Shown: positions 33,842 to 45,971 of the stretch, piece by piece
How positions within the stretch are numbered: position 1 is the first letter of the stretch
How the letters are laid out: every line of letters begins with the position of its first letter
Assembly: GCA_038501785.1 (NCBI GenBank)
Contig: JBAMJR010000161.1
Coordinates: 4,925,001-4,989,000 of the forward strand
Direction: 5' to 3'
Length of the DNA: 64,000 nucleotides
DNA from: Myoxocephalus aenaeus
Lineage: Eukaryota > Chordata > Actinopteri > Perciformes > Cottidae
Position numbers and translations under genes: made by a program
The notes under the pieces: generated by a model
Database searches by the model: none
Seen by the model: only the letters and a program-made list of their open reading frames with translations
Told to the model about the DNA's origin: nothing

Positions 33842-34429
33842 AGTTGAGCCAGTTAAATGCTCTCCACAAGGCTCCAAAGTCAAATATGTATCTCAGCGTA
33901 ACCACAGCTGATATAAACAGCTAATTCATCATTTAGTCACCCAAAGCCTTAGAGATTATTGGTCATATCTTGTATACTGTTGGAATTCAGGATATTTGGA
34001 TTTTGCTGAATAATTTCCAGGCTCTCTGTGAAATACCAATTTGGGGATTTTGATTAGATTTTTGAATTTCTTAATTATTTATGTACATACTATTTCATTT
34101 TGTAATTTATTTTCCTTTTACATGGTTGCATGTTTTTCTGTTACAAACCCCCCAAAACAAAGGCAATTTCCCACAATTATACTGTATATCATTATTGGAC
34201 GAATTATGACTATTTTTGTTAGGGCTGGGTATTGAACCTTTTTTAACTTGTTTTACTACTGATTCAGTTGGCAGGCACTGGATGCTTTGTCAGATCCTTT
34301 GTGTTGTTGACTTAACGTCTGTTCATGTTATTGCTGATTAGATTCATACTTTCGTTTATTCTAGACTATATTTCATTGAATTAAGTTCTTGTTTCGTTGC
34401 TTTGTGTTAAGACTATAGCGCTGATCTAG

Positions 34430-34690
34430 AAGTCAATTAATTGCCTCGCCAATCGATAGAAAAACTATCTTCTTTTTTAAGCTAATTTGTGAAACATTCC
34501 TAAATTGCAATGCCCAAATTGTGGGGAACTGCTGTTTAGTTTATCTTCTTTTAAAAGAAACAAAAAAACTAAAGAAGCAATCTGAAGACGGCACTTTCTG
34601 CTTTATAAAATTTTGATTGATCCTAGTTTTCTAAATTCTTATAGACCAAATGATTAATTGAGAAAATAGTCAGTAGATTATTTGATAATG
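34430..34690 (-). repeat. teleost GCTGCAACTAATGATTATT-type repeat, minus strand (copy 5)
   Basis: Diverged reverse-strand landmarks include CAATCGATAGAAAAACTATC, AATCTGAAGACGG, TATAGACCAAATGATTAATT and GAGAAAATAGTCAGTAGATT. This is an old, eroded copy within the long gene-free stretch. Confidence 0.55.
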
Positions 34691-35295
34691 AATTTGAGAA
34701 GTCTGACCTTCTTTTAAATAGATAAATACATATTTGTATATTCCTCAGTCAAGTTGTGTAAAACACATTTGTAGATAAACTTTAGTATTTGTACCAAACC
34801 TCAAGTCAAAACACAGTTTTAATGTAATTAAACACACCAATGGCCTTCATCCATATAGTCCAGTAATCTCACATTTCTTTTGCTGTTTCTAATACAGTTA
34901 TCATACAGTGATGTTTTTGTCACAATGGGCTAAATACTTTGGGAGCATGAAAACAGCAGGTATTTTCCTTTTATATTCAAATGACGCTGTGTATAACCTG
35001 CTCCTTTTATATCCGTCTCTGAGGTGTATATATGCTCACATATGAGCACGCCTGTTTTGCCTTTTGTGTGCACTATTTGGGATTTGCTTATGGTTTATTT
35101 ATGCAGGTAATTCCACTGAGAGAAAGTCTTTGTCAGGGGAGAGCCAGTGTACAGTGTGCATGCATACTTTATAGCCATATGATCTAATAGGTCTAAAACT
35201 CACTATCAAAGATGTATGCTGTTGCAGTGTTTGGGCTCCAGTGATGAGGCCTCTGGAGAGGTGGGGTAAGGTATCTATGTGCATAGTGTGTGTAT

Positions 35296-35300
<5 letters not shown>

Positions 35301-35329
<29 letters not shown>
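35301..35329. repeat. short (GT)n microsatellite
   Basis: About 29 bp of perfect TG. Confidence 0.9.
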
Positions 35330-35333
<4 letters not shown>

Positions 35334-36896
35334 ATGAATTAGCTTCTTAAGGGGCAGCCAGTGCTTACAGAAGCCCTCTGTGCTGACTGTTAATCCCGAG
35401 GTGCATCGAGTCTACCTGGATTTAGTGAACCGACAGAAAATTAGCAATAACAAAACACCCGTCTGTCTCTCTCCCTCTTATACTCATACAAATTTGCCGA
35501 CATCTACCGGGACTCCACAGTGAATGCAGTGACAGCCTGCCAAGCAGCCAAACATACGAATGTGTACGTACACATGTGCACATGCTTATTTGGCCCTATG
35601 AGCCTTTCTGTGGGCATGGATGTTTGTTTTTGTGTTTGCACGAGTCAGTCTGCATTCATATAAAGATAAGATGTTTATTCCAGCGAACACTGCTATTTGG
35701 ATAACAGAGTACGTGCAATACAAGGAACACTTATTTAGAGGACAAAGGCTCCATTGTCGAGAGATAAGAAGAAGAAAAAAAAGAAATGTAACAATTTACA
35801 CTTTGACTCCATCTATGGGGGCTTTAGGAAATGTTAATTTAAGTTCCCATTCTAAAATGTATTTAAATCACACTAAGAATTAATTCCATTATTCTTGGAG
35901 GCAGCTGGGGTTTCTGTATCCGCCGAGACGGTTTGCTGCTCCCTCCTGAGACCTGTGGGTTTTCCCATCACTTTTAAAATCAATTACCTTTCTACCTTCC
36001 TCGCCTCTCCAACTCCCTCTAAGTACTCTCCTCATATTCTTCATTAGAAAACCCCACTTCACCTATAGCTCGGTGTGAACACCTCAATCGGAACTCTGTG
36101 TACTTTTAAGTGTTCATGGCATATAAGTGCCTCTATGATTTATTAATATGTCTTACATATAGCTGTTGACCTGAGCAGAATGTTCACAGGCGCCTTTTTC
36201 TCAGCATCTAGACAATGTTGCTGCCTCAGATAAAAATAGGAAGACAATCTGTGGCTGGGTAAGACCCGTTAGCCTCATGTGACACTAAAGCCACAACAAA
36301 GACGCGGCTGCAGCCCTCGGGAGAGATCGCGTTATTCTCCCTTGTGCGCCATCTCACAAACATCTCACCGCACAAACTGAGGGGAATAAGCACGGATGGG
36401 CTTGACGGCTGCTTCCTATTTTAGTCATCGGCAGGTAGGCGGATGAGTTGAACTGCGGAGGATCTCTGTGCAGCGAAGTCTTCGTCTAATTAGTTTGTCT
36501 AATTATGTCTTTGTGCTGGAAATTTCTTAAATTAGTGGTATCGTGCAGAATGTGAGCATGCTCATTATGGTTGTCATGAGAATTGTTGCGGTAGTTGGAG
36601 AAGAGAAGAGAAAGGGAGAGGGAGTGTCATTGGAACCAAAAGCTCTCCACGGTCCAATTCCCTTTATCAAATACAAATATCTTGTAATGGGAGATGCGGC
36701 TTCGTCCCAGGAATTCACAGGGAAAATGTTATGTTACCTGTGAAACACTCAACCCCCCCTTCCCTCCTGCGCAGGGGCGCGCACCTATTTGTGGCAGACC
36801 ACAAAAAGGTCTCCTTTGATTTCCCCACCCTGTGTGTCAGCAGCAAGAGTGTCACAGCATCAGGGATGCAGTGTCTCACATGAAGACACTTTTTGA

Positions 36897-37278
36897 TTTT
36901 CCCTCCTTGTGAGGTGCCACAGACCCCCCCCTCCTCCTCCTCCTCCCCTCCTCGTCATCACCCACGACTCGGAGCTTCTTCTCCCGGCCACCAAGTGAGG
37001 ACAAGCCTCCTGGATCGCTTTTCATTTCCCCGCCTCCTCTCCACCGCTTCTCTTCTTTCTTCCCCTTCCTCCCGTTCTCTACTTCCTTGTCATCATTGCT
37101 TCCCCACCATCCCTCTTTCTTTCTCTCTCTCTCTCATCCTCCCTTTCCTTCTACCTCTCTCCCTTTCCTCCCCCCACTCCTGGGCCTACAGTAATTGGTA
37201 TTCCGAGTGGCAGCTGGGATCCATACAAACACAGCAGACAGAGGGAGAGCGCGAGCGAGGCAGAGTGTGTGAGTGTGA

Positions 37279-37327
<49 letters not shown>

Positions 37328-37345
37328 GGAGGCAGAAAGAAAGAG
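36897..37345. repeat. polypyrimidine block followed by (GA)n-bearing polypurine block
   Basis: About 36897-37185 is overwhelmingly C/T on the + strand. About 37238-37345 is almost entirely purine with a perfect (GA)n at 37283-37324. Long open frames here are compositional artefacts. Confidence 0.85.
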
Positions 37346-37669
37346 AAAGCCAGCAAGTCAATACGCTGGTTCATTAGAGCACTGAGTCACAGTGGCCGCT
37401 GCCTCGTTTGTTTGTGTTTGTCCAATACTCTATCTTAAGCAGAGCCCACCGCCTCTGTCCGCTCACACTGGCAAACCTGACAGCAACACACCCGGGCCGC
37501 CTGGCCGCCTGTGATAGGGGCTTTTCTGTGCCTGTGAGTATTTGGACATACCGGCTTATGAAATAATTACCAAATCAATAGCTCTGAATTAAGCGAGGCG
37601 AGGCATTTTCTGATGATTCGCACCAACACGTTCATGCCAATGGGGACAGTATGGAAATTGACACAATAA

Positions 37670-37673
<4 letters not shown>

Positions 37674-37705
<32 letters not shown>
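37674..37705. repeat. (AT)n microsatellite
   Basis: About 32 bp of AT dinucleotides. Confidence 0.9.
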
Positions 37706-37708
<3 letters not shown>

Positions 37709-38041
37709 GTATATGCTCTGTTATTCCATCCGTTATATTTATTTCATCATTGATTATCTGATAGCATTGTGCAATATTTTTGACTGGTTTAACGTGAGTT
37801 GTTAATGAGACATTCAGCGGCAGAAAAGAGCAGGTTGGACTATGGTGGTGGATGTAAAGAAGACTGCCAGTTCTCTGAAATGAAATTTAGAGAGGAGAAA
37901 ACAAAAAAACAAACAGAGCTACTCCATTAGGAAACAAAAATAGGATTCTGCAGTTATTGAAAATATGAAAGTGAAAAAAACAAGAGGCAGGATTGTTCTC
38001 CGGTCACGGCGAGCTGAGAGCAGACCTCTTGTCAGGATATT

Positions 38042-38044
<3 letters not shown>

Positions 38045-38131
<87 letters not shown>

Positions 38132-38143
38132 GAGAAAGAGAGA
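38045..38143. repeat. (GA)n microsatellite
   Basis: Perfect GA to about 38120, then GA interrupted by AAA steps to 38143. Confidence 0.95.
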
Positions 38144-40269
38144 GGCAGGTTAAGAGAAAGTGCTGAACCTGTTCCTCTCTTCAAGGCCTGTTTATTCTGG
38201 AGGAAATAGTAATATGACAGTGGCTGTGTGGTTGTCTGGCCGGGGCTGCTGGCTCCCAGGGCCCTCATGGTGCACAGTGACCTCTCATTACCACTGCTTG
38301 AGGGAGCGTGAAACGGAGGAGATCACTCCAAAGGGCAGCTGTGTAGATGCGCCTAACCTTTTAAACCATCGGAATACGTCAACCATACAAATAACTCATT
38401 AACCTTATCCATTTAAATGAAAAGCTCCTACTTTTATCCCACACCCCCTGCTTCTCTCCAGTATTAGATTTGTTTAATTGGCCATTGCACATGATGAAAA
38501 TGGCAAGTCCCTTTGCGGTGCGGTGTGGTCAATGCAAGCCCTACAGCAGGGCAATGGGGATTTGGCCCCTTTGGCCCCTTTGGCCCAGGCACTTAACGAA
38601 GTTGGTTTAAGATTGGGGGCAGGGAGGGGAGAAATTGAGGTTTGGGAAAGCGATAGTATGTTAGCATGTGTGTGAGTGTTATTTAGGCGGTGGCCTCCTG
38701 CTCTGTCCAGCGGCACAGGAGGGCATTGATTGGAGGAGCTCAATAGCTCGGGCCTTTTAATCACCTCGCTCACAGGCTGTATTGTCCCACAGGCCCGGAG
38801 AATAAGAGCCGCTAATACCCCTGTGCATATGCACACAGCCACTGGCTCCCAGGCTTCTGCGGCCCCTCACAGACCAACACAGCCACTAATCAATAGGCCT
38901 GATTACCAACAGGGAGGCTGAGCGGGCTTTGTTCTCATTCGTCAATGAAATGCTTGCCCCCCGTTCCAAATATCTTGCCAACTTCTCCTTCGCTGAGACA
39001 CAATATGGTATCGTTTAAAGACCACGACTGCGATGTGATGAGAAATGTGACCCGCTGAACCGGGATTTGGATCTGCCGGCGTCAAAAGACTTAAACGCTT
39101 GCTTGTTTTCCGAGTCGAGAATAATGGGCTGTTCTGACCCAGTTGTAAAGAAAACATTTAGACTAAAACATCAGGCTTCTAAAAATGGCATTTCTCTCGC
39201 TCCCTGCGTTGCACTCTGTCTCTGTATCTGTGTCCTCTCTCTCTCTCTCTCTTCCTTGCTCAATCTGTCTCTCTGCCTTTTTGGCTGTCATATCTCTTTA
39301 TACCGTTTAGAAATGCTGTACATTGTGTTACAGGGTTGTGACTGATAGCCTGCCAATTTCAGCTGTGGCACATCAGAGAGTCTAACCCCCCTCTTGAACA
39401 CAGAGAGACACACATTAAAACCGTGACAGTGTGCTCCTTTTACTGCTCTCACTGATTCCATACCTCCTGATTAAGTGTTTCACAGTAAAGCTGTGTTTTT
39501 ATTTATCATTGGTGAAGTCCACTGGAAACACGGTGGCCCATAAACTGCAACATGCAGTCTTGACGCAGGTGAACTCCCTGTTGTAGAGCTGCTGCAGCTT
39601 CACACGAGCAATAGTGGGGAATTATTGTCCTCTCTCATCAGAAATTCGGAGGCCATTTATATTTCCATCTGCGGAGCCTATCAATAAGCCTCTAAGCCAG
39701 GTTTCAAAAACTAATAAAATTAATGACTTTTAAGGGGAAAACAAATATCAAAGGAAGGTGGCGTATTATCAGCGATGGTGGGTGAATATTGAGATTTGAG
39801 TTGGAGGACGGTCCATAGAGCAGAGTGGTCTCCCCTCCCTTCCTCATTATTACCCCCCAGCACATACAAACACATTGTCGTCTCTGACTGACAGCACTCT
39901 CTGCCTCGTTTCTCTATCTCTGGCCTTCTCGCCACCCTCCCTTTTGTCATCCCCCTCTTTCTCCCTCTTTTCCTCTGTGTATCGCCTTTCTTCTCCTTCT
40001 GTCCTCTGCCACCCCCCTCCCTCCGCCCCACCTGCCCCCGTCCTTTGGTTTTGAAGCCAAGCAAAGGAGTCGCCTTCTGAAGCAACAGGGACATAATTTG
40101 TGGCTCAGAGAACAAAGGGAAATCTTCACTGTGGGACTAATGGAATGGATTTTGTGATGTGGATGAAAACTGTCGTCATTTTAGACTCTCATTTTGAAAA
40201 CAAAATACTGATGAAAGATCGCGATTTAAAGAGTAGAATAATGAGGGTGTTGTATGTGATGGAGAAGAC

Positions 40270-40270
<1 letters not shown>

Positions 40271-40310
<40 letters not shown>
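40271..40310. repeat. (TC)n microsatellite
   Basis: Forty bp of perfect TC. Confidence 0.95.
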
Positions 40311-40312
<2 letters not shown>

Positions 40313-41204
40313 GATCATGATTATTAGATTTAAAGAAAAAACTTAAAAACCCTGTGCATTAACTATTCAGTAGCTGCTTATTATTTATAACTTTATTGTG
40401 TCTCCGTCATTGTTATTGTATTGTGGTGGAGTTAGCAGTGTTGTAGAAGTTGGCAAATTGCAGCTACTGCATTTTCAGCACTAAAATACAGTTTTAAAAA
40501 ATGCCATATACAATCTAATGTGGTCACATATTGACTGGAAATTCCTCAAAGCCCTCAGCAGACCTCCATGCTCACTTATTGAGCTGTTATCAATGAGCTG
40601 CTTTTGTCTTGGCTTAAGAGACCGTGGCTGTATTAGCAGGACATTTATTCTGCTAGAAAAGAGGGAATTGGGAATCCAGCAATGCCATGGACTTTTCCTA
40701 TTAACACTTACTTGCCAGTCTCTGCGACAAATATGTTTTATTATTTGATGTCTCTAACTGTGTCATTTTCTTGTGGCTCCTAATCTCACAAAGTTATGTT
40801 ATTTTTTTCTTCATAGTATAAAGCCAATGTTGTCTTTTTTTACACTCAATGTTTGTTCTTTTAGGTAAAATACTCAAGAAAAAACTCAAGAAACAAGGCT
40901 GCGTCTCTTGCCAAAAAGAAATAAATGACTCTGAAAGTGTGTCATTATCATCATCAAACACATTTTGAAAAATAACTTTTTACATTATTCCTAAAGAAAG
41001 TGAAGTGCGCTGATGATGCATTCAGTGACCCCTTTCAGCGTATTGCTTGCTGGCTTTCTGTGAGGTGCAGCAGATCTACTGATCATTCTAGTGATAATGG
41101 CTGACTAGTTCTCAACAGAGAAGATGTGTCTCTTGATTCTTCGGAACAACTGGACACACAACCTGATAAAAGTGAAAGTAATTGAAGCTCTTTGCCACAG
41201 GACA

Positions 41205-41637
41205 TAGACGAATAGCTGAAAGTATTGTTGTTATTACCAACATGTTAGCAAACAAATACCTTTTCTCACATCCAGACGTTGGAGCAACATTAGCATTCGT
41301 TGGTAGTCGTCTTTCTGTTCACGTGACCTCTTTTTTTTCAGTCTTTCTGTCCTTTTGTTTCCATCGACTGCTGAGAGAAATGGCCTTTGTTCACCTGCTA
41401 GTTAACTTTGTCGTCTGTCTGGTGCTGAAGCGTACAGTGTTGTATCAGATCTTTTTAGTATAAATTATGTTGGTAGGTGTTGATTTGAACTTTAGATCAT
41501 GCCATGCTAACTTAACTGTTTCTCCCTGCTTGCGGTGTTAATGCTCACGAACACGAGAGTGACATTGATCTTTTCATCTCTCAGAAAGAAAGCGATTAAG
41601 CAAATTTGTCCAAAATGTCAAACAGTTCTTTTAATGC
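41205..41637 (+). repeat. second copy of the foldback-family repeat, one arm, diverged
   Basis: Landmarks are ACATGTTAGCAAACAAATACC, CACATCCAGACGTTGGAGCA, CTGTTTCTCCCTGCTTGC, GAGTGACATTGATCTTTTCA, CTCAGAAAGAAAGCGATTAA and CAAAATGTCAAACAGTTCTT. The last three are the standard end of this fish family. Confidence 0.6.
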
Positions 41638-44600
41638 ATGTTTATTCCATACTTAGATTTTGATACTTCAGAAAGGATATAGTGAGCTAAAAAACATTTG
41701 TCTCCAGACAATCGTACCATGACATGTTTTTAAAGTGAGATGTCTGCTAGCAGGCGGATCAAAACGTCTTGAGATGGTCCACGATGATGAGCAGTTAGAC
41801 TGAAACGTGTTTAATTAGTTATAGCCCAACAAAACATAAAATCTGATCATTGTGAAACATTATGTTGGTGTTATGTTGCAATACATTATACACCAAACTC
41901 AGGGAAACAAAACCCGACCTCCGACAAAAATAGCCTGAGTTTGCCGACATAAACACACCTGACGGCAGAGCAACGTGGCGGCGCACACACTGAGTCAAAT
42001 GTTCATCATTTGTTACTTGATGTTTTGTGTTTGTGTTGTGAAACATGCTGCAACAACGTTGTAGCTGCCATTGCCATTTCCATTCAGTTGATTTGTGCTT
42101 CTTTGCGGCACTATTCAACTCCTGCTGTCCCTTTTAACTGGGTTACCGCAGATCCTTCATATGTCTTAAATTAGATTCTCACTGTTCCCCACAAGATTCC
42201 CTTGTTGTAAATGTAGAGATGGTTACTTTATACACCGCTTCTCTTCGCTAATGGGGTTGTCGTATTTGATGTTGGGCCTCTGTAGATGCCTGTGAAGCTC
42301 AGAGATGTTTTCCCGAGCAGATTCACAGGGACACATTTAGATAGGAAGTCGGGAATACCAGCTCGGAATTATTGACTTCCGACTTGCATTGGATTGCAGT
42401 ATTAAACCCCCTCCTCAGCTGTCCTGAATTTCACCCATTCTCATCGAGTCACCCTGTATCTGCTAGCTACACGGTATATACAACAAAAGTTGTATTAAAA
42501 GTTTTATTACGTGCATCTCTGACATTATCTTAGTTAGAGAACAAAATACCAATTGCTCTTTACACTGACCTTTAATGTTGAAAAGCAGAAAATGTAATCA
42601 AAGCAAAACTAAATAGTGCGTTGAAGTGATTCATGGTATAGCAATACAAGCAATATGAGCCCCACACAAGCTACATCATTATGCGTCATTTTATGATATG
42701 AAAGTAAAGATCCCACTTATTGAACCTCGAGATGAAAAGCTCGTCAGACAAACTGGGGATGATTTGTGTGGCGAACAAAGCGGAGGGAGATCCTGTAATC
42801 AGTGCGGTGCTGCATGGCTCCTGCAGCCTCTTCCCCCTTGACACAAAGCTGATAGAGGCGCTGAGGGGGATGACCTCAGCTTCCTCCCTGCTAGCTGCTC
42901 GAGTCACAGTGTTAGTCATCTTTATCGCTCATCCTTCAGCACAGTTGTCAGCGGAAACAGACCGTACGTACAGTATAACAACTTCACTGTCCTTTTGTCA
43001 CCAATGATTACAACGTTGTACTGCATTGTTTACAACTAAACAAAGGTTATCCAGCTTTAAAATAAAAGCTTGCCTTTATTGAATTCAGCAGAGAGACACT
43101 TAAACCTGAAAAATAGCTCCAATTAATACGTTATATGGAATCCATTGAGACAGATGTGATGCATTTGTATGTCTTCAGTCTGCGTTGCAGTGTGTGAAAT
43201 GTGATTTTTTTTTATTCTGGTGCAATCAATGACAAACAGTAATTGCATTACACTGGCCCATCACGCTATCGTGGTAAAGATGATAATGGAGATTTCAGCT
43301 GTTTATTTGTTTTACATGCCCGTTCAGCGCAGATTGCTTTGTGAAAGATTTTTAAAGCATGACCACAATCATTTTCTCACCTTACCAGGTGTTTATTATT
43401 GTAACCGCGCCGACAATGGTCCCCTAAACTCAACGCAGTCTTTTAACCCAAATCCTGATCTTTCACTAAACCTAACCAAGTTTGGTTTGCGCCTTAACTT
43501 TATCAAACCTCACTCATAAAACTCATTGTCACATCATAAAACACGCTTGTTTTTCAACCCTGATTTCTACCGTTGTTTGTAAGGAGAAACCATGAATGTC
43601 CTGCTGACACCATTTAAGATCTAAATAAACACGTTTTATTGTTTTATTTAGAGGACTTGTTTGACATAACTGAGATGAGATACTTAATTAATATGTCCCA
43701 ATGAAGCAGCATTTAGAGCATCTCGTCCCATTGATTTAATTTATTTCCAATTCAGATGTAGTGATGAAAAGCAGTTTTAGTCAATGTGCGGAATTATTCA
43801 CAAATATGCTTTTCCTTGCTGTCCTGTGAAAAATGTAAAAAAATAGGTGACTTTGAACTTTAAATGTCCTATTCAACTTTCTCTAATTTTATTTACCATT
43901 TCAAAAACGTCAAGAAAAAAAACGGAAAACAAATGATTCACAATCAGTACACAATGCTATTTACACATTCCATGATAGGAAAGGAGCCGGAGGAAAACTA
44001 ATCTGCTTACATGGGGATACTGTACATGTTTTTTTACACCTACAAGAGCAGCTCTATGTGGCCAGTAACAATACTAGGCATGATGTATTGATATTTGGAT
44101 AAAAGAAGTACCATTTTGTGAAATATTTGGCCTTTGTTATTACATTTGTGTATATAGTGGCATGCACATTTAACTATAAAGGGAATCAGTCCCATCGCTG
44201 CATCGCCATCCATTCATTAAAGGTACAAAAGCAATATGATGTTCTTATCACAGGTTGTTAAATATGTACTTTTCTGTGTTTTAAATATGAGATACTATTG
44301 TCATAGAAGGGGTCAGGAGGTCAAGCTGGTCCATGTCCTAAAAGATCCTGCAGGAGCATTCAGGTTCCCAGCTGTCATTTCCTCCACATCTCTCTCTCCA
44401 TCTCCGAGCACGAGGTGAGAGGATGTGAGGTAGGAGGTTGCCTGTGCATACAGACATTAATCACAGGCCCAGAGGTAGTAAACACTCTTTGATGGTCATT
44501 AGAAAACAGTTCTATTACAGAGGTTACTGTGTCTAGCGGTTAACCTTCTCCTCTTTGATGTATAGCAGCGTGGGTTTTTAGAGCGGGAGGTGGCGGCAGA

Positions 44601-44984
44601 GGAGGAGGAGGAGGAGGGGGAAGCATCCTCACCTAGGCAGGAATGTCCCCCTTCAGCAGCTTTTGAATCGTTGTGCAATCATAGTGCAACCTTTTGTTTC
44701 CTTCCCCCAATGCTCCTCCTGCTACCCCCCGCCCCCCATCATTCCCTTCCTCCTCTTTTTCTCCCTCCCTCCTGTCATCTGAAATGTGCCCTGCATAAGT
44801 GGAGGCAGCTGCTTAAGTGCTGAGAGAGGGAGGAGAAGGGGAGAGTGGAAGTGGAGGGAGGGAGGTAAGGGCCAAAGAGAGAAAACGAGAGAGTCTGACT
44901 CACAGTTAGCTTTGCTTTCCCTCCCTGAATGCTGCAGCATCTACTCCTCCCATTGCACTCAAGGTCTCTCTCTCTTTCTCTCTG

Positions 44985-44986
<2 letters not shown>

Positions 44987-45023
<37 letters not shown>

Positions 45024-45071
45024 CACACACAACACACACATACACACACACATACACACACACACACACAC
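44987..45071. repeat. interrupted (CA)n microsatellite
   Basis: CA dinucleotides with a few GC, AA and TA interruptions, suggesting an older, stabilised array. Confidence 0.9.
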
Positions 45072-45951
45072 AAACACATGCTTTTGCAAGCATAAATAAG
45101 CTGGGTTCAGTGTTTTACTTGAGGTTTCTGGGTTGTTTAAAATAATCTTGTTTTGTGCCGCCTTGGTGCATTATTGACTTGAGAGGCTTTATTGTCATCT
45201 TGTTTTTTTTGTTATGAAATTTTAATGCAGACCCTCATAATTAGGGTGGCTGTATTTGATGCAGCTACCAGCCTTATCTCTTGCTGTTGTGCATTCATTG
45301 TTGCTGGTGGTATGGGCAGGGCTAGTGATGCAATACAATAAATAGCACACGGTTAGAAGAGTGACAATTGTCTCTGTCAATAACATGTCAGATGAAATGC
45401 CTCTGGAGTTTAAGGGCAATTTGGCGAGGGTTGGTGCCTGTCTTTAGTGCTCTTGTGGCAGCGGGCTTCATAGCTAAAAGCACACTCCCCTGCAGTGGAA
45501 TTACATAGTGGCGGTGATGCCAGCAAAAACCCAGAGCTTTTATCAGCTGTCATTCACACAGGAGAAGCTGTACACTGGCAGCAAGGCCACTAGGCATGGC
45601 ACAGGACAAAAGCCTAATACTGGGCTGTAATTGTCGGGGAAAAGGGCATCTAACGAGGTCAGAGAGGCGCTGTGATGAAGTTGATGCTCTGTTCCAATGA
45701 AAAAAACACAATGTGGCCTTGATTTGAAAGTGCACTTTCAATGAAACCTCGCATCTCTCACATCAGTTATATGATGTTGTTTAATACTTAGGAAATATGA
45801 CTAGATCTGTGAATAGAACAGGTGGGAAATTATACAATATTAGCCAATATATCCAGATTAAAATGGTAATGTGATTTTTAATAATAAAACTGACAGCTAT
45901 GTATAAATTAAACACAATCCTCATACCTCAATGTGGTATAGTAAGCATTCA

Positions 45952-45971
45952 CAGTAGTAGTAGTAGTAGTA
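45952..45971. repeat. (AGT)n trinucleotide repeat
   Basis: Six to seven AGT units. Confidence 0.9.

Larger units (their letters stand above)
28223..36890 (+). other. gene-free stretch, probable start of a long first intron
   Basis: No supported exon on either strand. It holds a (CA)n (33541-33609), a short (GT)n (35301-35329), a purine-rich patch (32275-32310), a 16-bp tandem duplication (33810-33841) and an old repeat (34430-34690). The remainder is high-complexity sequence in which conserved non-coding elements are possible but cannot be called from one genome. Confidence 0.6.
36891..45100 (+). other. gene-free stretch, simple-repeat rich
   Basis: No supported exon. It contains long polypyrimidine/polypurine blocks (36897-37345, 39880-40030, 44590-44900), several GA/CT microsatellites, an (AT)n (37674-37705), a (CA)n (44987-45071) and one fish repeat (41205-41637). 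Confidence 0.6.

Noticed and set aside
36893..37438. 181-residue + strand open frame rich in Ser/Pro/Leu and Arg/Glu
   Set aside because: It is entirely explained by the polypyrimidine and GA-repeat composition.
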